Source: Tuctoria greenei
Lineage: Eukaryota; Streptophyta; Magnoliopsida; Poales; Poaceae
DNA: 64,000 nt
Direction of reading: 5' to 3'
Assembly: GCA_036927565.1 (NCBI GenBank)
Contig: JAYESD010000001.1
Coordinates: 107,303,110-107,367,109 of the forward strand
In this document: positions 11,238 through 22,400 of the stretch, piece by piece
Layout: each line of letters begins with the position of its first letter
How positions within the stretch are numbered: position 1 is the stretch's first letter
Position numbers and translations under genes: made by a program
The notes under the pieces: generated by a model
What the model was told of the DNA's origin: nothing
Database searches by the model: none
Seen by the model: only the letters and a program-made list of their open reading frames with translations

Positions 11238-13618
11238 CTACGCTTGCTTGGGTACTTTGAGGTTAGTTACAAGAGATTTGGGCACCCACACATGAGACTT
11301 GGTGTTCCCATGGCGTGGCCCAACAGAATGAGCATAAACATTACCAAAATTACATCTCATTATAACATAAGATGCATCGAAAGTCCTGAAAGATAGTTGT
11401 TTTTGTTTATATACAGAACTAGTCCAGGAAAGCGGACTTGTCCGAAGGACCGGACTAGTCCGTGTCCGGACCGGACTAGTCCGGTGATCATATGTGTTGA
11501 CTTTGGACTTTCCAGCTTGGGAGGGTTTTCCCTTTACAAACGCAATGCTTTCCTTGTTATTTTTATGGCTTCTAGCATATTGCTTTTTGCCATAAGAATA
11601 ACTAATGCCATATTTGACATTAGGAGGTCTTGTGACCAGGTATGTACTACGTGCATAATTGATCTTCTCCTTGTCAAATATGCCACTTTGGGAAGGATGC
11701 TTGTCCTTGGTAGAGGTTGACTTGTCTTTCAAGCTAGTGTCAGTTTTAGCACATGAACAAGTAATGACAGCTTTAGTTTTAAGTGGTTGAGAATGTGATC
11801 TTGAAGAGGATGAGGGGTCACTTTGTTTGAGTGACTCAACTTGTACCTCAAGGATTTTGTTAACCTTGGATAGGTTAGCAAGTTCGTCCTTGATGGTGGT
11901 GTTTGAGTCGCTTAACTTCAAGCAAGCTTCCTTGCTTGAGGCTAACTCAAGTTCCAGTGACTTGCCTCGCTCCTTTTCAAGTTTGAGAAGTTTGTAAAGT
12001 TCAAGATATTCCTCCTTTTGGGAGATAATCATATCTTATTAACGGTTGATTAATTTCTCCTTCTCAACAAGCTGATCAAGTAGAAATTTCATTTTTGCTA
12101 CTGTTTTCTTGTCTAAGCCAACGAGCATGTATTCATTATCACTCGCAACTTCACTATCAGTAGAATATGAATGCAAGGAAGAGGATTTGGTTGTTACCTT
12201 TCGTTTACCTTCCTTTGCCATGAGGCAAGTGTTGTTGCCCTTCCATGCGCGTAGAGTTGGGAAGAGGGTGGACTTCTTGGATGTCTACTCGATGGCTATG
12301 CTAGCCATCTCTTCTTCCTCTTCAGATGAGGACTCATCATTTGAGTCCCACTCCTTTCCTAGATGCGCTTGTCCAGCTTGCTTCTTTTTCTCGAAGAATT
12401 TCTTGGGTTGAAGTCTTGTTTCCTTTGTTTTCTTCTTGTTTTCTTTGTATTGGAAATCAACTATAAAGTGGTCATATTCACCACAATTATAGCATGCCCA
12501 CCTCAACTTTGGTCTTGACTTCTCTTTATATGTTCCTTCACTTGATTTCCCCCCTTGTCTTTTCTTCATCATTTTCTTGAATCTCTTCATAAAGAGGATC
12601 TTGTCCTCTTCCTCGATGTCACTGCTCTCGTCATCACTGTTCTCTTCTTATTGAGCTCCTCGAGCTTCTTTAACCAAGGGCTTGCAAGTGGACTTCAAAG
12701 CAACCCCTTTCGTCTTTACCGAGGTGAGGTCAGCAATCTCCTTTACATGCTTTGCCTGCTTTTCCATCATCTCAAAATTGATGATTTTCCCAAGTATCTC
12801 ATTCGGGGTCATTTTCTTGTATCCGGGGCTTTCTCTAATCATCAAGCACAAGGTGACGTTGCGAGGCATGAAAGCTCTAAGTATGAGCTTCACCACCTCA
12901 TGATCGTTACACTTCTTGCCTCCATATGTTCGAACCTTGTTTATGAGCGTCTTTAAGCGGTTGTACATGTCTTGCGGCGACTCGTCTTCTTTAATGGCGA
13001 ATCTTCCCAATTTGCATTCGATCATTTCAATCTTCGCCTCTCGCACCTCGCGGTCGCCTTCATGTGCAGTTTGCAATATGTCCCATATTTCCTTTGCAAT
13101 CTCGAGTCCATCCACCTTGGTGAACTCATCCCGACTTAGTGATGAGGTGATGACTGGTGCAGCTTGGGCATTTCAATGGATTGCTTGCTCTTGGCTAGGC
13201 GTGAGCTCCTAATCACCGTCGGGGATATCTATTCGTGTAACTACAATGTGCCACAAGCTTGGATTGAGTGAGATCAAGTGCATTTTCATGATTTGCCTCC
13301 ACATTGAGTAGTCATTGCCATCAAAGTGTGGGGCTTTTCCAAGGGGAATAGATAGGTAATGATTATTGTTAGAATTTAAATGATCATAATTAAAAGGATA
13401 TCGGTAGTAGTCGGTGTGACTACCACCCTTCTTCTTCTTCTCGTCCTCGACCTTCACTTTCCCTTTGAGAGTGCTTTCTTCCTTAGCAGTGCCTTGAGTT
13501 CAAGCATCTCCTCATCATCATCCTTGAAGTCCTGGATAGCATCAAGGAGCTTTTCCAACTTTTGAGCTCTTTTGTCTTCATCCTTCTCTTGGTTGAGACT
13601 CTTGTGCACATCCTTCAT
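11238..13618 (-). pseudogene. Sirevirus gag with zinc knuckle and palindrome-encoded repeats, decayed
   Basis: A likely start ATG is at 13618 (MKDVHKSLNQ, coiled-coil-like and acidic), about 47 bases inside the PBS. A frameshift near 13460 leads to the frame with HFDGNDYSMWR (13209-13457) and the gag core 12648-13115 (EIWDILQTAHEG, MYNRLKTLI). A zinc knuckle CYNCGEYDHFIVD lies at about 12440-12500, with the final Cys replaced. A long coiled coil spans 11900-12032. After it come short RTSPV-type repeats (about 11410-11490) produced by GGACTAGTCC palindromes inside the coding frame. At least five in-frame stops (near 13209, 12650, 12285 and a pair at 12035-12040). Confidence 0.82.
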
Positions 13619-13664
13619 GTCCGATATTTTCTCTTCGAGCGATTAGTCTCTTGCGAAGAGTCTT

Positions 13665-13676
13665 GCTCTGATACCA
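13665..13676 (-). other. Sirevirus primer-binding site (initiator Met-tRNA)
   Basis: The minus strand reads TGGTATCAGAGC two bases after the LTR end. This is the usual PBS complementary to the 3' end of plant iMet-tRNA. Confidence 0.9.
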
Positions 13677-13678
13677 AT

Positions 13679-15111
13679 TGAATGTTGCCTAAATGGGGGG
13701 GGGGGGGTGAATAGGACTTTTTGAAATTTGGTTGAAACCTGCAACACTAAACAACCTGATCAAATCCCGAGATATCGGACTAGTCCGGTAGAGTGCGGAC
13801 TAGTCCAGTGCGTGCGGACTAAATTGATCAAGTTCGATCATTGATCTCAATACAAACACAGTACGCAACGGAATATAGTATGTAATTGGAAAGTATTGAG
13901 TCAATGTAACCAAGTATAATGCAAACCAATTCTTGTTTCAAAGTTTTAACGTAGGTTATGCACGATTGACAAAACCCTAGAATACAATATGAATATTAAG
14001 AACAAGTTTGACACACAATTTTATCCCGTGGTTCGGTTCCCACAGAGGCAACCTACATCCACATTGAGGAGCCCACGAAAGGACCGGGTCTTCGCTGACC
14101 CTAACCTCATCGAATCGCCACAAAGGCCAAATCTTCTTCCACTATCACAAAGGGGCAAATCACCAAGTTCAAGGGGTCTTCTCACAAGTTGAGGGCTCCC
14201 CAAGACTACAATTCAAACACCACAAAGAAAACACTCGTAAGATCGACAATAAAACAACAGGGTTGTGTTAGAGATCAAAACCAAGAGCTCAAATGTGTGG
14301 AATCTTGTCTCTCCTGTGATCCAAAGTGAATCCTCAAGGGATTTATCTTTCTTGCATTGGATTTCGTAGAGAGATGTGTTTTCTAGGCTATTGGAGGGTG
14401 TGACGGCACAGGGGGTCGAGTTCATTGATAGTTGGGTCATGCACATCTATTTATATTGGGGTTCTAAAAAGTTACCGTTAGGGTTTCGAGGGTCCGGACT
14501 AGTCCGTGGTGGAGTCCGGACTAGTCCGGTGTGCGGCGTGCAGGAAACCCTAAGTGTCCAGAAATACCGGACTTGCCCGGCTAGGAGCGGACTTCTCCGA
14601 TTTTAGTCAGAACGGTTTTCGGACTAGTCCGTGCTGGTATCACACTTGTCCGGTGTGGTGATGCCCTTAGTAAATATATAGGACAAGTCCGCACTTGGAG
14701 GACTTGTCCGATTTTAGTCAGAGGCATTATCGGACTAGTTCGGACTTTTTCGGACTAGTCCAGTGCGTACAAGTCCACATTGGCTGGACTTGTCCGAACC
14801 TGTCCAGAGCGGATATACAACTAGTTAGATGTATATCAGACTAGTCTGTTTTTCCTGTGAAGTGTGAAGTGTGTGAGGATTTTTTGTGCTCGAGCTCTTG
14901 GGATGTGTTACACCAACACACTCCCTAAACAATGATATATTCTATTTAGCTCTTGAGTTCTTTTTCCGAATTGACCCTCATTTTCCTTTCTTTTTGGCAC
15001 TTTCCTCATTCTTTCATTAAAACTTGCGCTCATCTGAATAATATGGTTAGGATCTCATTTGTTTGTCATAAATCAACCAAAACCCACAAGGGATGCCTAG
15101 ATGCACTCTCA
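13679..15111 (-). repeat. Sirevirus 5' LTR (1433 bp)
   Basis: In plus orientation it begins TGAATGTTGCC, contains a 14-G run at about 13696-13709, and ends GCACTCTCA. It carries about 114 bp more than the 3' LTR: a GATTTTAGTCAGA-flanked unit at about 14600-14725 is present twice here and once in the other LTR. Palindromes of the GGACTAGTCC and GGACTTGTCC type are dense at 14490-14860. Confidence 0.92.
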
Positions 15112-15116
15112 TACTT
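15112..15116. repeat. Target-site duplication TACTT, right copy
   Basis: Directly follows the last LTR base of the Sirevirus and repeats 3690-3694. Confidence 0.9.
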
Positions 15117-15949
15117 ATTCTTGATCGTGATAGCATTGAGTGGACAATAGTCCACACATAGTCTCAATGTCTTATCCTTCCTCTCCACGAACAATGCAGA
15201 ATAGCCCCAATATGATGAACTTGGACGAATGAAATATTTGTCCATAAGTCCCTTCAGCTGCTACTTTAATTCTGTAAGTTCCTCAAGTGCCATCTTATAT
15301 GGCTTTCTCAAGATCGGCACTGTTCCAGTACAAGTTCAATCTTAAACTCGACATCTCTTTCTAGTGGCATACCAGGAAGATCCTCGAGAAATACGTCCGG
15401 ATGCTCAAATACCACTGGGATATCCTCAAGTTTAATGGCCTCGGTGTTGTAAGTAGTTGGAGTCACTCGGATAATACTTTCAAGAGTGAGAGCTTGGGGA
15501 GGGTGGAGTGGAGAATTCAGATATATCCTCCAAGGAACGATGTCAAGAATAGCACTATTGTATTGCAACCATGCCATTCCTAAGATGACATATAACTTCT
15601 GATTCTCCAATATAATGAGAGAGGTAGGGTATATGTTCCCACCCAGATTAAGAGATGTCCTATGGACCATCTCATCTGCTACTACTTTCCCACCCAGAGA
15701 ACAAATCATATATGGGGTTTTTGTGGGAATGATAAGCAACTGATATTGAATGACATAAGACTTGCTAAAAAAGTTGTTGGAAGCACCGAAGTCAAAGAGG
15801 ATGACTACGGGATGACCAAGGAGAGAGAACATACCCGTGAGTACTGGTGCGCCTTCCGGAACAACCTTGATGGCGAGGTGGTGGACGTTGCCGGTTCTGG
15901 TGGCTGGATTCTTGGGCTGGTTGCGGGGCTGGTTTGCCCCTTGGTACAA
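15117..15949 (-). pseudogene. Element E protease and N-terminal RT
   Basis: The protease frame (15308-15949) carries VVILFDFGASNNFFS at the active site, where the usual DTGA or DSGA is DFGA. LYVILGMAWL follows as the second conserved strand. Then come the junction motif FLEDLPGMPLERDVEF and, at 15117-15300 in a shifted frame, the RT fingers (FIRPSSS, LRLCVDY). The active-site substitution and frame changes mark it as non-functional. Confidence 0.85.
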
Positions 15950-16178
15950 TGACTGTCCCCCACCCTACCTGTCCTACGGGCAGTCCTTGGCGAAGTGCAC
16001 CGTACGACCGCACGTGAAACACGTGTACGGGGTCTAACCAGCATGGAAGGAAGGACAGAATCCCGGTGCATGCGGTGGAGGTGGAGGTGCAAGAGGAATC
16101 ATCCCCTGCTGCTGCTGCGAACAAAAGCCGGTGTTGTTGAAATGGCGACCACGAAAGATTGATGGTCACGATGGCGGC
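15950..16178 (-). pseudogene. Element E gag C-terminus with zinc knuckle
   Basis: The minus strand at 15980-16021 encodes CFTCGRTVHFAKDC, an intact CX2CX4HX4C zinc knuckle that would bind the genomic RNA. A stop follows almost at once. The rest of gag is cut off by element A. Confidence 0.8.
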
Positions 16179-17033
16179 TGTCGGTACCCTAAAAACCATA
16201 CACCCCCTGAGGTTACAAAGATCTCAAGGGAAGGACGTCTACTCAAATTGAAGACCCTCGGAGGCCCACTTGTCAGACATAACCGGACCTGCTTCTCCAA
16301 CATGGTTAACCCCTAGGTTGCCATGTGTACTGCCAGACCGGAGCTACTACCCACAAGGGTGAAGCTCCGGGCTAGGTACCGAAATGGCACCTCCGGACTT
16401 AACCCCTGACCGAGAGAAGCTCCGGACCTGACACGTGCCAGGCCACCCCAGAGCTTCCCGCTTCCCACAAGCAAGCTCCGGAGCTGCCACGTGTCCAAAC
16501 GTCGGAGCTGGCCGCCTCAAACCTCCGGAAGACATTGTAATGACTCCGGATCTTCAAAGGATAGCCGCGGACTTCAAGACCCGATTAATTGTCATTAATT
16601 CCATGTTAATGACACTTAATCGGACAATCTCAACACCTGTAACGGCACTGTCGGAGCCCGTTACAGGGTTATTAACAACAATTAATCGTGTATCAATACT
16701 AGTAACCGCCGGGGCCACATGTCGGGCCAGGCTAACTTGTAACGTTTTGTCCTTGTACTATAAAAGGACAGACCGACGATACACGGAGAAGAAGGCTCTC
16801 GTGCGCTCTCAGGCACACACGCATTGACGTGAGCTTTCATACATAAACTAATACAACACCACACACCCGTGGAGTAGGGTATTACGCTCAGGCGGCCCGA
16901 ACCACGTAAACCACTGTGTCTCTCGTGTCCAATCGTGATTCACCTTCTTGAGTCTCCGCGCGCCCACACCGAACTACAAACTCCTTCAACACTTTAGTAG
17001 GGTCAGGAGATCTGCCGACTCCAACAGTCGACA
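16179..17033 (+). repeat. Element A 5' LTR (855 bp)
   Basis: Starts TGTCGGTACCC and ends CAGTCGACA. A TATA box and leader are present. About a dozen differences from the 3' LTR at 28262-29115 (hand count), roughly 1.5 percent. Rich in CCGGAGCT / AGCTCCGG words that can pair with one another. A conserved 130-codon ORF in the LTR (16435-16827) is not considered a gene. Confidence 0.93.
16759..16765 (+). promoter_or_regulatory. TATA box of the element A LTR promoter
   Basis: TATAAAA in the context CTTGTACTATAAAAGGAC, about 275 bases before the LTR end. The same box occurs at 28842-28848 and, inverted, at 52162-52168. It is missing from the truncated LTR at 29118-29635. Confidence 0.75.
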
Positions 17034-17035
17034 GT

Positions 17036-17053
17036 TGGCGCGCCAGGTAGGGG
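17036..17053 (+). other. Element A primer-binding site
   Basis: TGGCGCGCCAGGTAGGGG, beginning three bases into the internal region and starting with the TGG that pairs with a tRNA CCA end. I cannot assign the tRNA. The same site is present in B (51871-51888) and D (63972-63989). Confidence 0.75.
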
Positions 17054-17071
17054 CGCCTGAGATTTTCAAGA

Positions 17072-19489
17072 ATGGTGAATTCTGCGGCTGGATCATCCAA
17101 CGGGCAACCTGCTGCTCAGGCTGTCGGGGGCAATCCCTCCAACATGCAGCCACCAGCAGGAGCCTCAGCACCAGCAGGAGTCACACTCCCACCACCACCA
17201 TCTTCTCCGGCAAAACGTGCCGGGCAACATGATGGTGCGTCGGCGTCACATACTGCGCCGGCAAGTCATGACAACCCAGAACACGCGCTCCATGCAGCGC
17301 GTGCTCTTCTCCAGCGACCACCACCTCCGGATGCATCTCGAGATGCCATGGAGCAATGGAGGGCTGATGTTGAGCATTTGGTCGCAGCAGCGACCGAACG
17401 CCTCAACAACCAGGGTCCTCCTCCTTCAGGGCGAGCCCCGTCGCAGCGACGGACGTTGTCTGGAAGACTTGGTCCGCATGTCTCCAACAACCGAAGACGA
17501 GCTGCGTCAAAGCAAGTGACGTCGTTGCCCTCTGGGGCACGACGCACCCATACGGTATCTCGGCTTTCGACACATGACCTCCGGGCGGAGCTTGATCGCC
17601 GATACCGCCAACAGGATGGCCGTGTCCATATCGAGCGAGCTCGAGAAAGACGGGATGCTCAAGACCTTTCTACTCTGGAAGGAGTAGGAGGAGGCTGTTC
17701 CGCCCTAGCCATGCACCTGCGCATAGTTTGATGGCCACAGAAATTCCGACCACACTTGCCGGAAAAATTTGACAGGACTGTCAACCCCGTAGAATTTCTG
17801 CAGATATACTCCACTGCAATCTTAGCAGCTGGAGGAAACGAGGCCGTAATGGCCAACTACTTTCCAGTGGCCTTAACTGTGACCGCCAGGTCCTGGTTTA
17901 TGAGCCTTCCACCCAACTCTATCGACAGTTGGGAGGAGCTGTGCCGTCAGTTCACTGCCAACTTCGGGAGTTCATACACCCGACCGGGCACTGAACTAGA
18001 CCTTTTTGCGGTCGTGCAAAAAGGGGGAGAATCTTTGCGGTCATTCATCTAGAGGTTCTCTTAGGTACGCAACACAATCCCTTCTATCTCAAGCGCTTCT
18101 GTCATTGTGGCATTCAGATAGGGTGTACGAGACAAGAAGATGTTGGAGAAGCTGGCGATCAAAGAGATCACCAGCGTCACGGAGCTCTTCAGCTTCGCAG
18201 ACAAATGTGCTAGAGCCGCGGAGGGCCGTGAAATGCACTCCAAACCAGCCTTGGAGGATCACAAAAAATCCTCCAAAGTAGAAGCCGCTACCTCCGGGAG
18301 TGGCAAGAAGAAAAAGAAGACCAACGGCAAGAAGAAGCCGTCGGCCGGCACATCCAACGTTGCAGCCACTGCAACTCCTAGTGGCCGGGGGCCACGCCCC
18401 GAGAAGTGACCTCGACCGTCTTCCGAAGACGGCGGCAAATCCAAAATGTGGTGCCCCATTCACAAAATGGGCAGCCACAGGCTAGAAGACTGCCGGGAGG
18501 TCCAAAACCTTGCCGAGCGCTACAACAAGCGCCGGGAAGGGTCTCCTTTCCGACAAATGGAGGGAAAACAGAAGGTTGACGAAGCTCCGACTGAAGAGAA
18601 GTTAGGGTTTCAGGACCCCAAAAAGGTCCTGAAAGCCGTCTACACCTCCGTCGACGATGACTCCGACGTCTCCGACAACGAACGTCGGAAAACCATGAAC
18701 ACCATCTTTGGTGGATCATGGGACATCACTTCTCGTCGTGTCATCAAGACTATGCGGCGGGATATGGCTGTTGTAGCTCCTACAGCTAGACCGGAGCCAT
18801 ATCGAAAGTGGATGGACACACCCATCACTTTTGATGCTTCGGACTGTCCTCGAAGCATGGTCGGAGCTGGCCAATTACCCTTGATGGTATCTCCCACCAT
18901 CAACAACATCCAGCTCCATCATGTTATGGTGGATGGAGGTTCGGGGCTGAACCTTATAAGCTTTGAAGCTTTTACCAGACTTCAGCTTCGACCTTCGGAT
19001 CTTCAGCCCTCTCGACCATTCTCCGGAGTAGGTCCAGGGGCCATTACCCCACTCGAAGCTATAATTCTCCCCGTTACCTTCGGGACACGGGAGAAGTACC
19101 GCACCGAGAAGTTGGTCTTCCACGTCTCTCAGATCAACTTACCATTCAACGCCATCTTGGGTAGACCTGCCCTATACAAATTTATGGCAGCTGCTCATTA
19201 TGGATACTTGGTGTTGAAGATGCCAACACCAGCAGGCGTTCTCCGGATTCGTGGAGATCGCACCGCCGGAGTAACTGCTCTGGAGGAGCTCCATGCACTC
19301 ACCACTGCGCAAGAGGAGGACTCCAGACAGGGGCAGGCTCCAAAACCTCCGAGCATTCGGCAACGAGGCTCAACCTCTGCTCCCCGTGTGCAGCCAAGCG
19401 GCGACACTGACATCCCCGTCAAAGTCGTCCAAATTGGTTCCGATGTCACTCAAACCACCCGCATATCGATTGGGTTGAATGACAAATAG
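17072..19489 (+). pseudogene. Element A gag-protease, five premature stops
   Basis: One continuous frame from ATG 17072 (MVNSAAGSSNGQ) to TAG 19487-19489. A Pro/Ala-rich N-terminus is followed by the gag core (PEKFDRTVNPVEFLQIYS, WFMSLPPNSI), a Lys-rich segment (GSGKKKKKTNGKKK), a zinc-knuckle-like WCPIHKMGSHRLEDC, and the protease motif MVDGGSGLNLIS. Premature stops lie near 17729, 18050, 18062, 18118 and 18407. Comparison with copy D shows three are CAG to TAG, one CGA to TGA and one AGA to TGA. The final TAG is shared with B and D. Confidence 0.9.
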
Positions 19490-22400
19490 GAACTCGCGCT
19501 CATCACTTTCCTCCGGGCTAATGTTGACGTATTTGCTTGGCAACCGTCACAAATGCCTGGGATCCCCAGGGAAGTGATTGAGCATAATCTGAAGATTTAC
19601 CCCGATGCTCGCCCTGTGCATCAGAAACCTCGGAAGCAATCTGTAGAGCGACAGAACTTCATCCGACAAGAAGTGAAGAAGTTGCTCGAAGCCGGATTTA
19701 TCCGAGAAGTCTTCCATCCAAAATGGCTGGCGAACCCAGTCGTTGTGCCCAAGGCCGGCGGGAAACTTCGGATGTGCATCGACTACACCACACAGAATAA
19801 GGCATGTCCAAAAGATCCATTCCCACTACCTAGAATAGATCAGATAGTGGATTCCACCTCCGGGTGCGAGTTACTGTGTTTTCTAGACGCATATTCTGGA
19901 TATCATCAAATCAGGATGTCTAGGGAGGATGAAGAGCATACTTCATTCATCACAGTGGATGGATTGTATTGTTACACAGCCATGCCGTTTGGTCTCAAGA
20001 ATGCAGCTTCAACTTTTGTACGAGCTATGTACAAAACTTTCGAAGAACTCATCAGAGACATAGTGGAAGTGTACGTCGATGACATCGTGGTCAAAGTCAA
20101 GAACAAGGAGTCCCTCTTGGACACCTTGCAGTCTGTCTTCGACAAGCTGCGGGCCACCCGCACGAAGCTAAACCCAGACAAGTGCGTCTTCGGGGTTAGT
20201 TCCGGAAAGCTTCTTGGTTTCCTGGTAAGTCACCGGGGCATAGAGGCTAATCCAGCGAAGATAAAAGCCATTGAAGACATGCGGCCACCAACCCGCATCA
20301 AAGACGTCCAAAAATTAACTGGATGTCTAGCAGCCCTCAGCCGGTTCATTTCAAGACTGGCGGAAAGAGCACTTCCCTTCTTCAAGTTACTGAGGAAGTC
20401 CGGACCATTCCAATGGTCTGAAGAAGCAGAGAAGGCATTCCAGGAGCTGAAACAGTTCCTCACCACCCTACCAGTCCTGGTAGCTCCGAACCCTGGTGAG
20501 CCTTTGTTGCTTTACATTTCAGCTACTGACGAAGTCGTCAGTATGGTTCTGGTTGCGGAGAGACCGGAACTACCCAATACTCAGGAATCCAGACCCCTTC
20601 GGGAGGGTCCGGAGGTTCCTAAAAGCGGGTCTGGGTCCCAGCTCCCAGACTCAAACCCACAAGAAGCCACTTCAGAGGACCCGGACCCCTCTAAGAGGGT
20701 CCAGGTCATTTCTGAAGAAGCTCCGGGTTCCTCCACCCAGAACCCGGAGGTCCCCGAAGAGAGTCTGGACCCCTTCGAGAGGGTCCGGATCAATGAAGAG
20801 GAAGCTCCGGACCCCTCCGGGAGGGTCCGGACCATTCAACGCCCGGTATACTTCATCAGTGAAGTGTTACATGATGCCAAGACTCGATACCTAGAGGTGC
20901 ATAAACTGCTTTATGCAGTTCTTATTGCCTCAAGGAAGCTTCGACACTATTTCCAAGCTCACAAAGTCTCGGTGGTGACCTCATATCCACTTCGAGCGAT
21001 CCTGCATAATCCCAATTCAACTGGGAATATTGCAAAGTGGGCAGCGGAATTGGCTGAATTCGATCTTGAATTCATTCCGAGACAAGCAATCAAGAGTCAA
21101 GCGTTGGCAGATTTCGTGGCAGAATGGACTCCCTCTCCATTAAACCCTGGGGGCCCCAGCGAGCAGAAGACGGAACCTCAAGTTCCAACCTTCACTAAGC
21201 CTCACTGGACCCTTTACTTCGACGGCTCCATGCAGAAGCAGGGAGCCGGAGCTGGAATCCTTCTACCCGCAGCAACTGGGGAGAAGGTGAAATACATGGT
21301 ACACCTTGACTTCAAGGCAACCAACAACATGGCGGAGTATGAAGCACTCATCTATGGATTAAAGGTGGCACTATCATACGGTGTCAAGCAATTGCTGGTC
21401 AAAGGAGATTCACAACTCGTCATCAAGCAGGTGAAGGGTGAATGCTCCTGCAATAATCTCCAGCTGGCTGCTTACCTCCTTGAAGTCCAGAGGCTTCAGA
21501 AGGACTTCGAAGTCCTAGACCTTCACCATGTTCAGCGTGCTCACAACGCTGAAGCTGACGAACTCTCGACAAGGCGTCAACTAGAGCTCCGGCTCCTGAT
21601 GGAACCTTTGTCCGGAGGTTGTCAAAACCCACAGTTCAGCCTGCCGAACTGAACGAAGGGGGCGAGATCAGCATCCCGAAGCTGACGGTCCCGATGGCCC
21701 TGTTACCATGGCAGCCATCAAGGGTCGTAGGTGCTGCCGGAAGCTCCGAGCAACCCAGCACGCAAGACTCAAATGCTCAAGTCAGTTCCGATGCATGGAT
21801 CTCGGAGATCCGGAGCTACTTGAAAGACAACATCCTTCCTGACGATGATGTATCCGCTGATCGGGTAGTCAGATTGGCTAAAAGATACACGTTGGTAGAA
21901 GGGGATCTCTACCGGCGCGGTGCCAACGGCATCCTAATGCGGTGCATCACAAGGGAAGAAGGCTGCGAGCTCCTCGCAGAAATCCATGGAGGCGAGTGTG
22001 GGAACCACACATCTTCCCGCACGCTGGTCGGAAAAGCCTTTCGGCACGGCTTCTACTGGCCTACAGCGCTCCAGGATGCCACTGAGCTGGTGAAGAAATG
22101 CAAAGCATGCCAATTTCATGCAAAGCAAATTCATACACCTGCTCAGTCCTTACAAATGATACCTCCTACATGGCCTTTCGCTGTGTGGGGGATGGACATC
22201 TTGGGACCCTTCCCTAGAGCCGTCGGAGGTTACAAGTTCCTGTACGTCGCCATCGACAAGTTCACCAAGTGGCCGGAAGCAACTCCCGTTGTGACGATCA
22301 ACAAACAATCTGCAATCAATTTTCTACAATCCATCGTGAGCAGATTCGGAGTCCCAAATAAGATCATCACTGATAATGGGACTCAATTCACAAGCTCCGC

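Larger units (their letters stand above)
3695..15111 (-). mobile_element. Sirevirus (SIRE/Maximus-type Copia) retrotransposon with a third ORF (element S)
   Basis: An 11.4-kb Copia element on the minus strand. The order from its 5' end is LTR, iMet-tRNA PBS, gag with zinc knuckle, protease, integrase, RT and RNase H, then a third ORF, polypurine tracts and LTR. Integrase before RT defines Copia. The length, the ORF after pol in the env-like position, the GGACTAGTCC palindromes in the LTRs and the GGGGGAGA-type PPT are Sirevirus hallmarks. gag-pol has many stops and several frameshifts, so the copy is dead. Its flanking TACTT duplication is intact. Confidence 0.92.
15112..16178 (-). mobile_element. 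Element E, middle part (RT start, protease, gag end)
   Basis: Continuation of element E beyond the Sirevirus, ended at 16178 by the LTR of element A. Orientation and domain order continue exactly from 3694, and the rest of gag and the 5' LTR would be expected beyond the right edge of the window. Confidence 0.85.

Noticed and set aside
16435..16827. 130-codon ORF in the Tat LTR, repeated at 28518, 29069 and 52097
   Set aside because: It lies wholly in U3/R, has no recognisable domain and is conserved only because LTRs are conserved.
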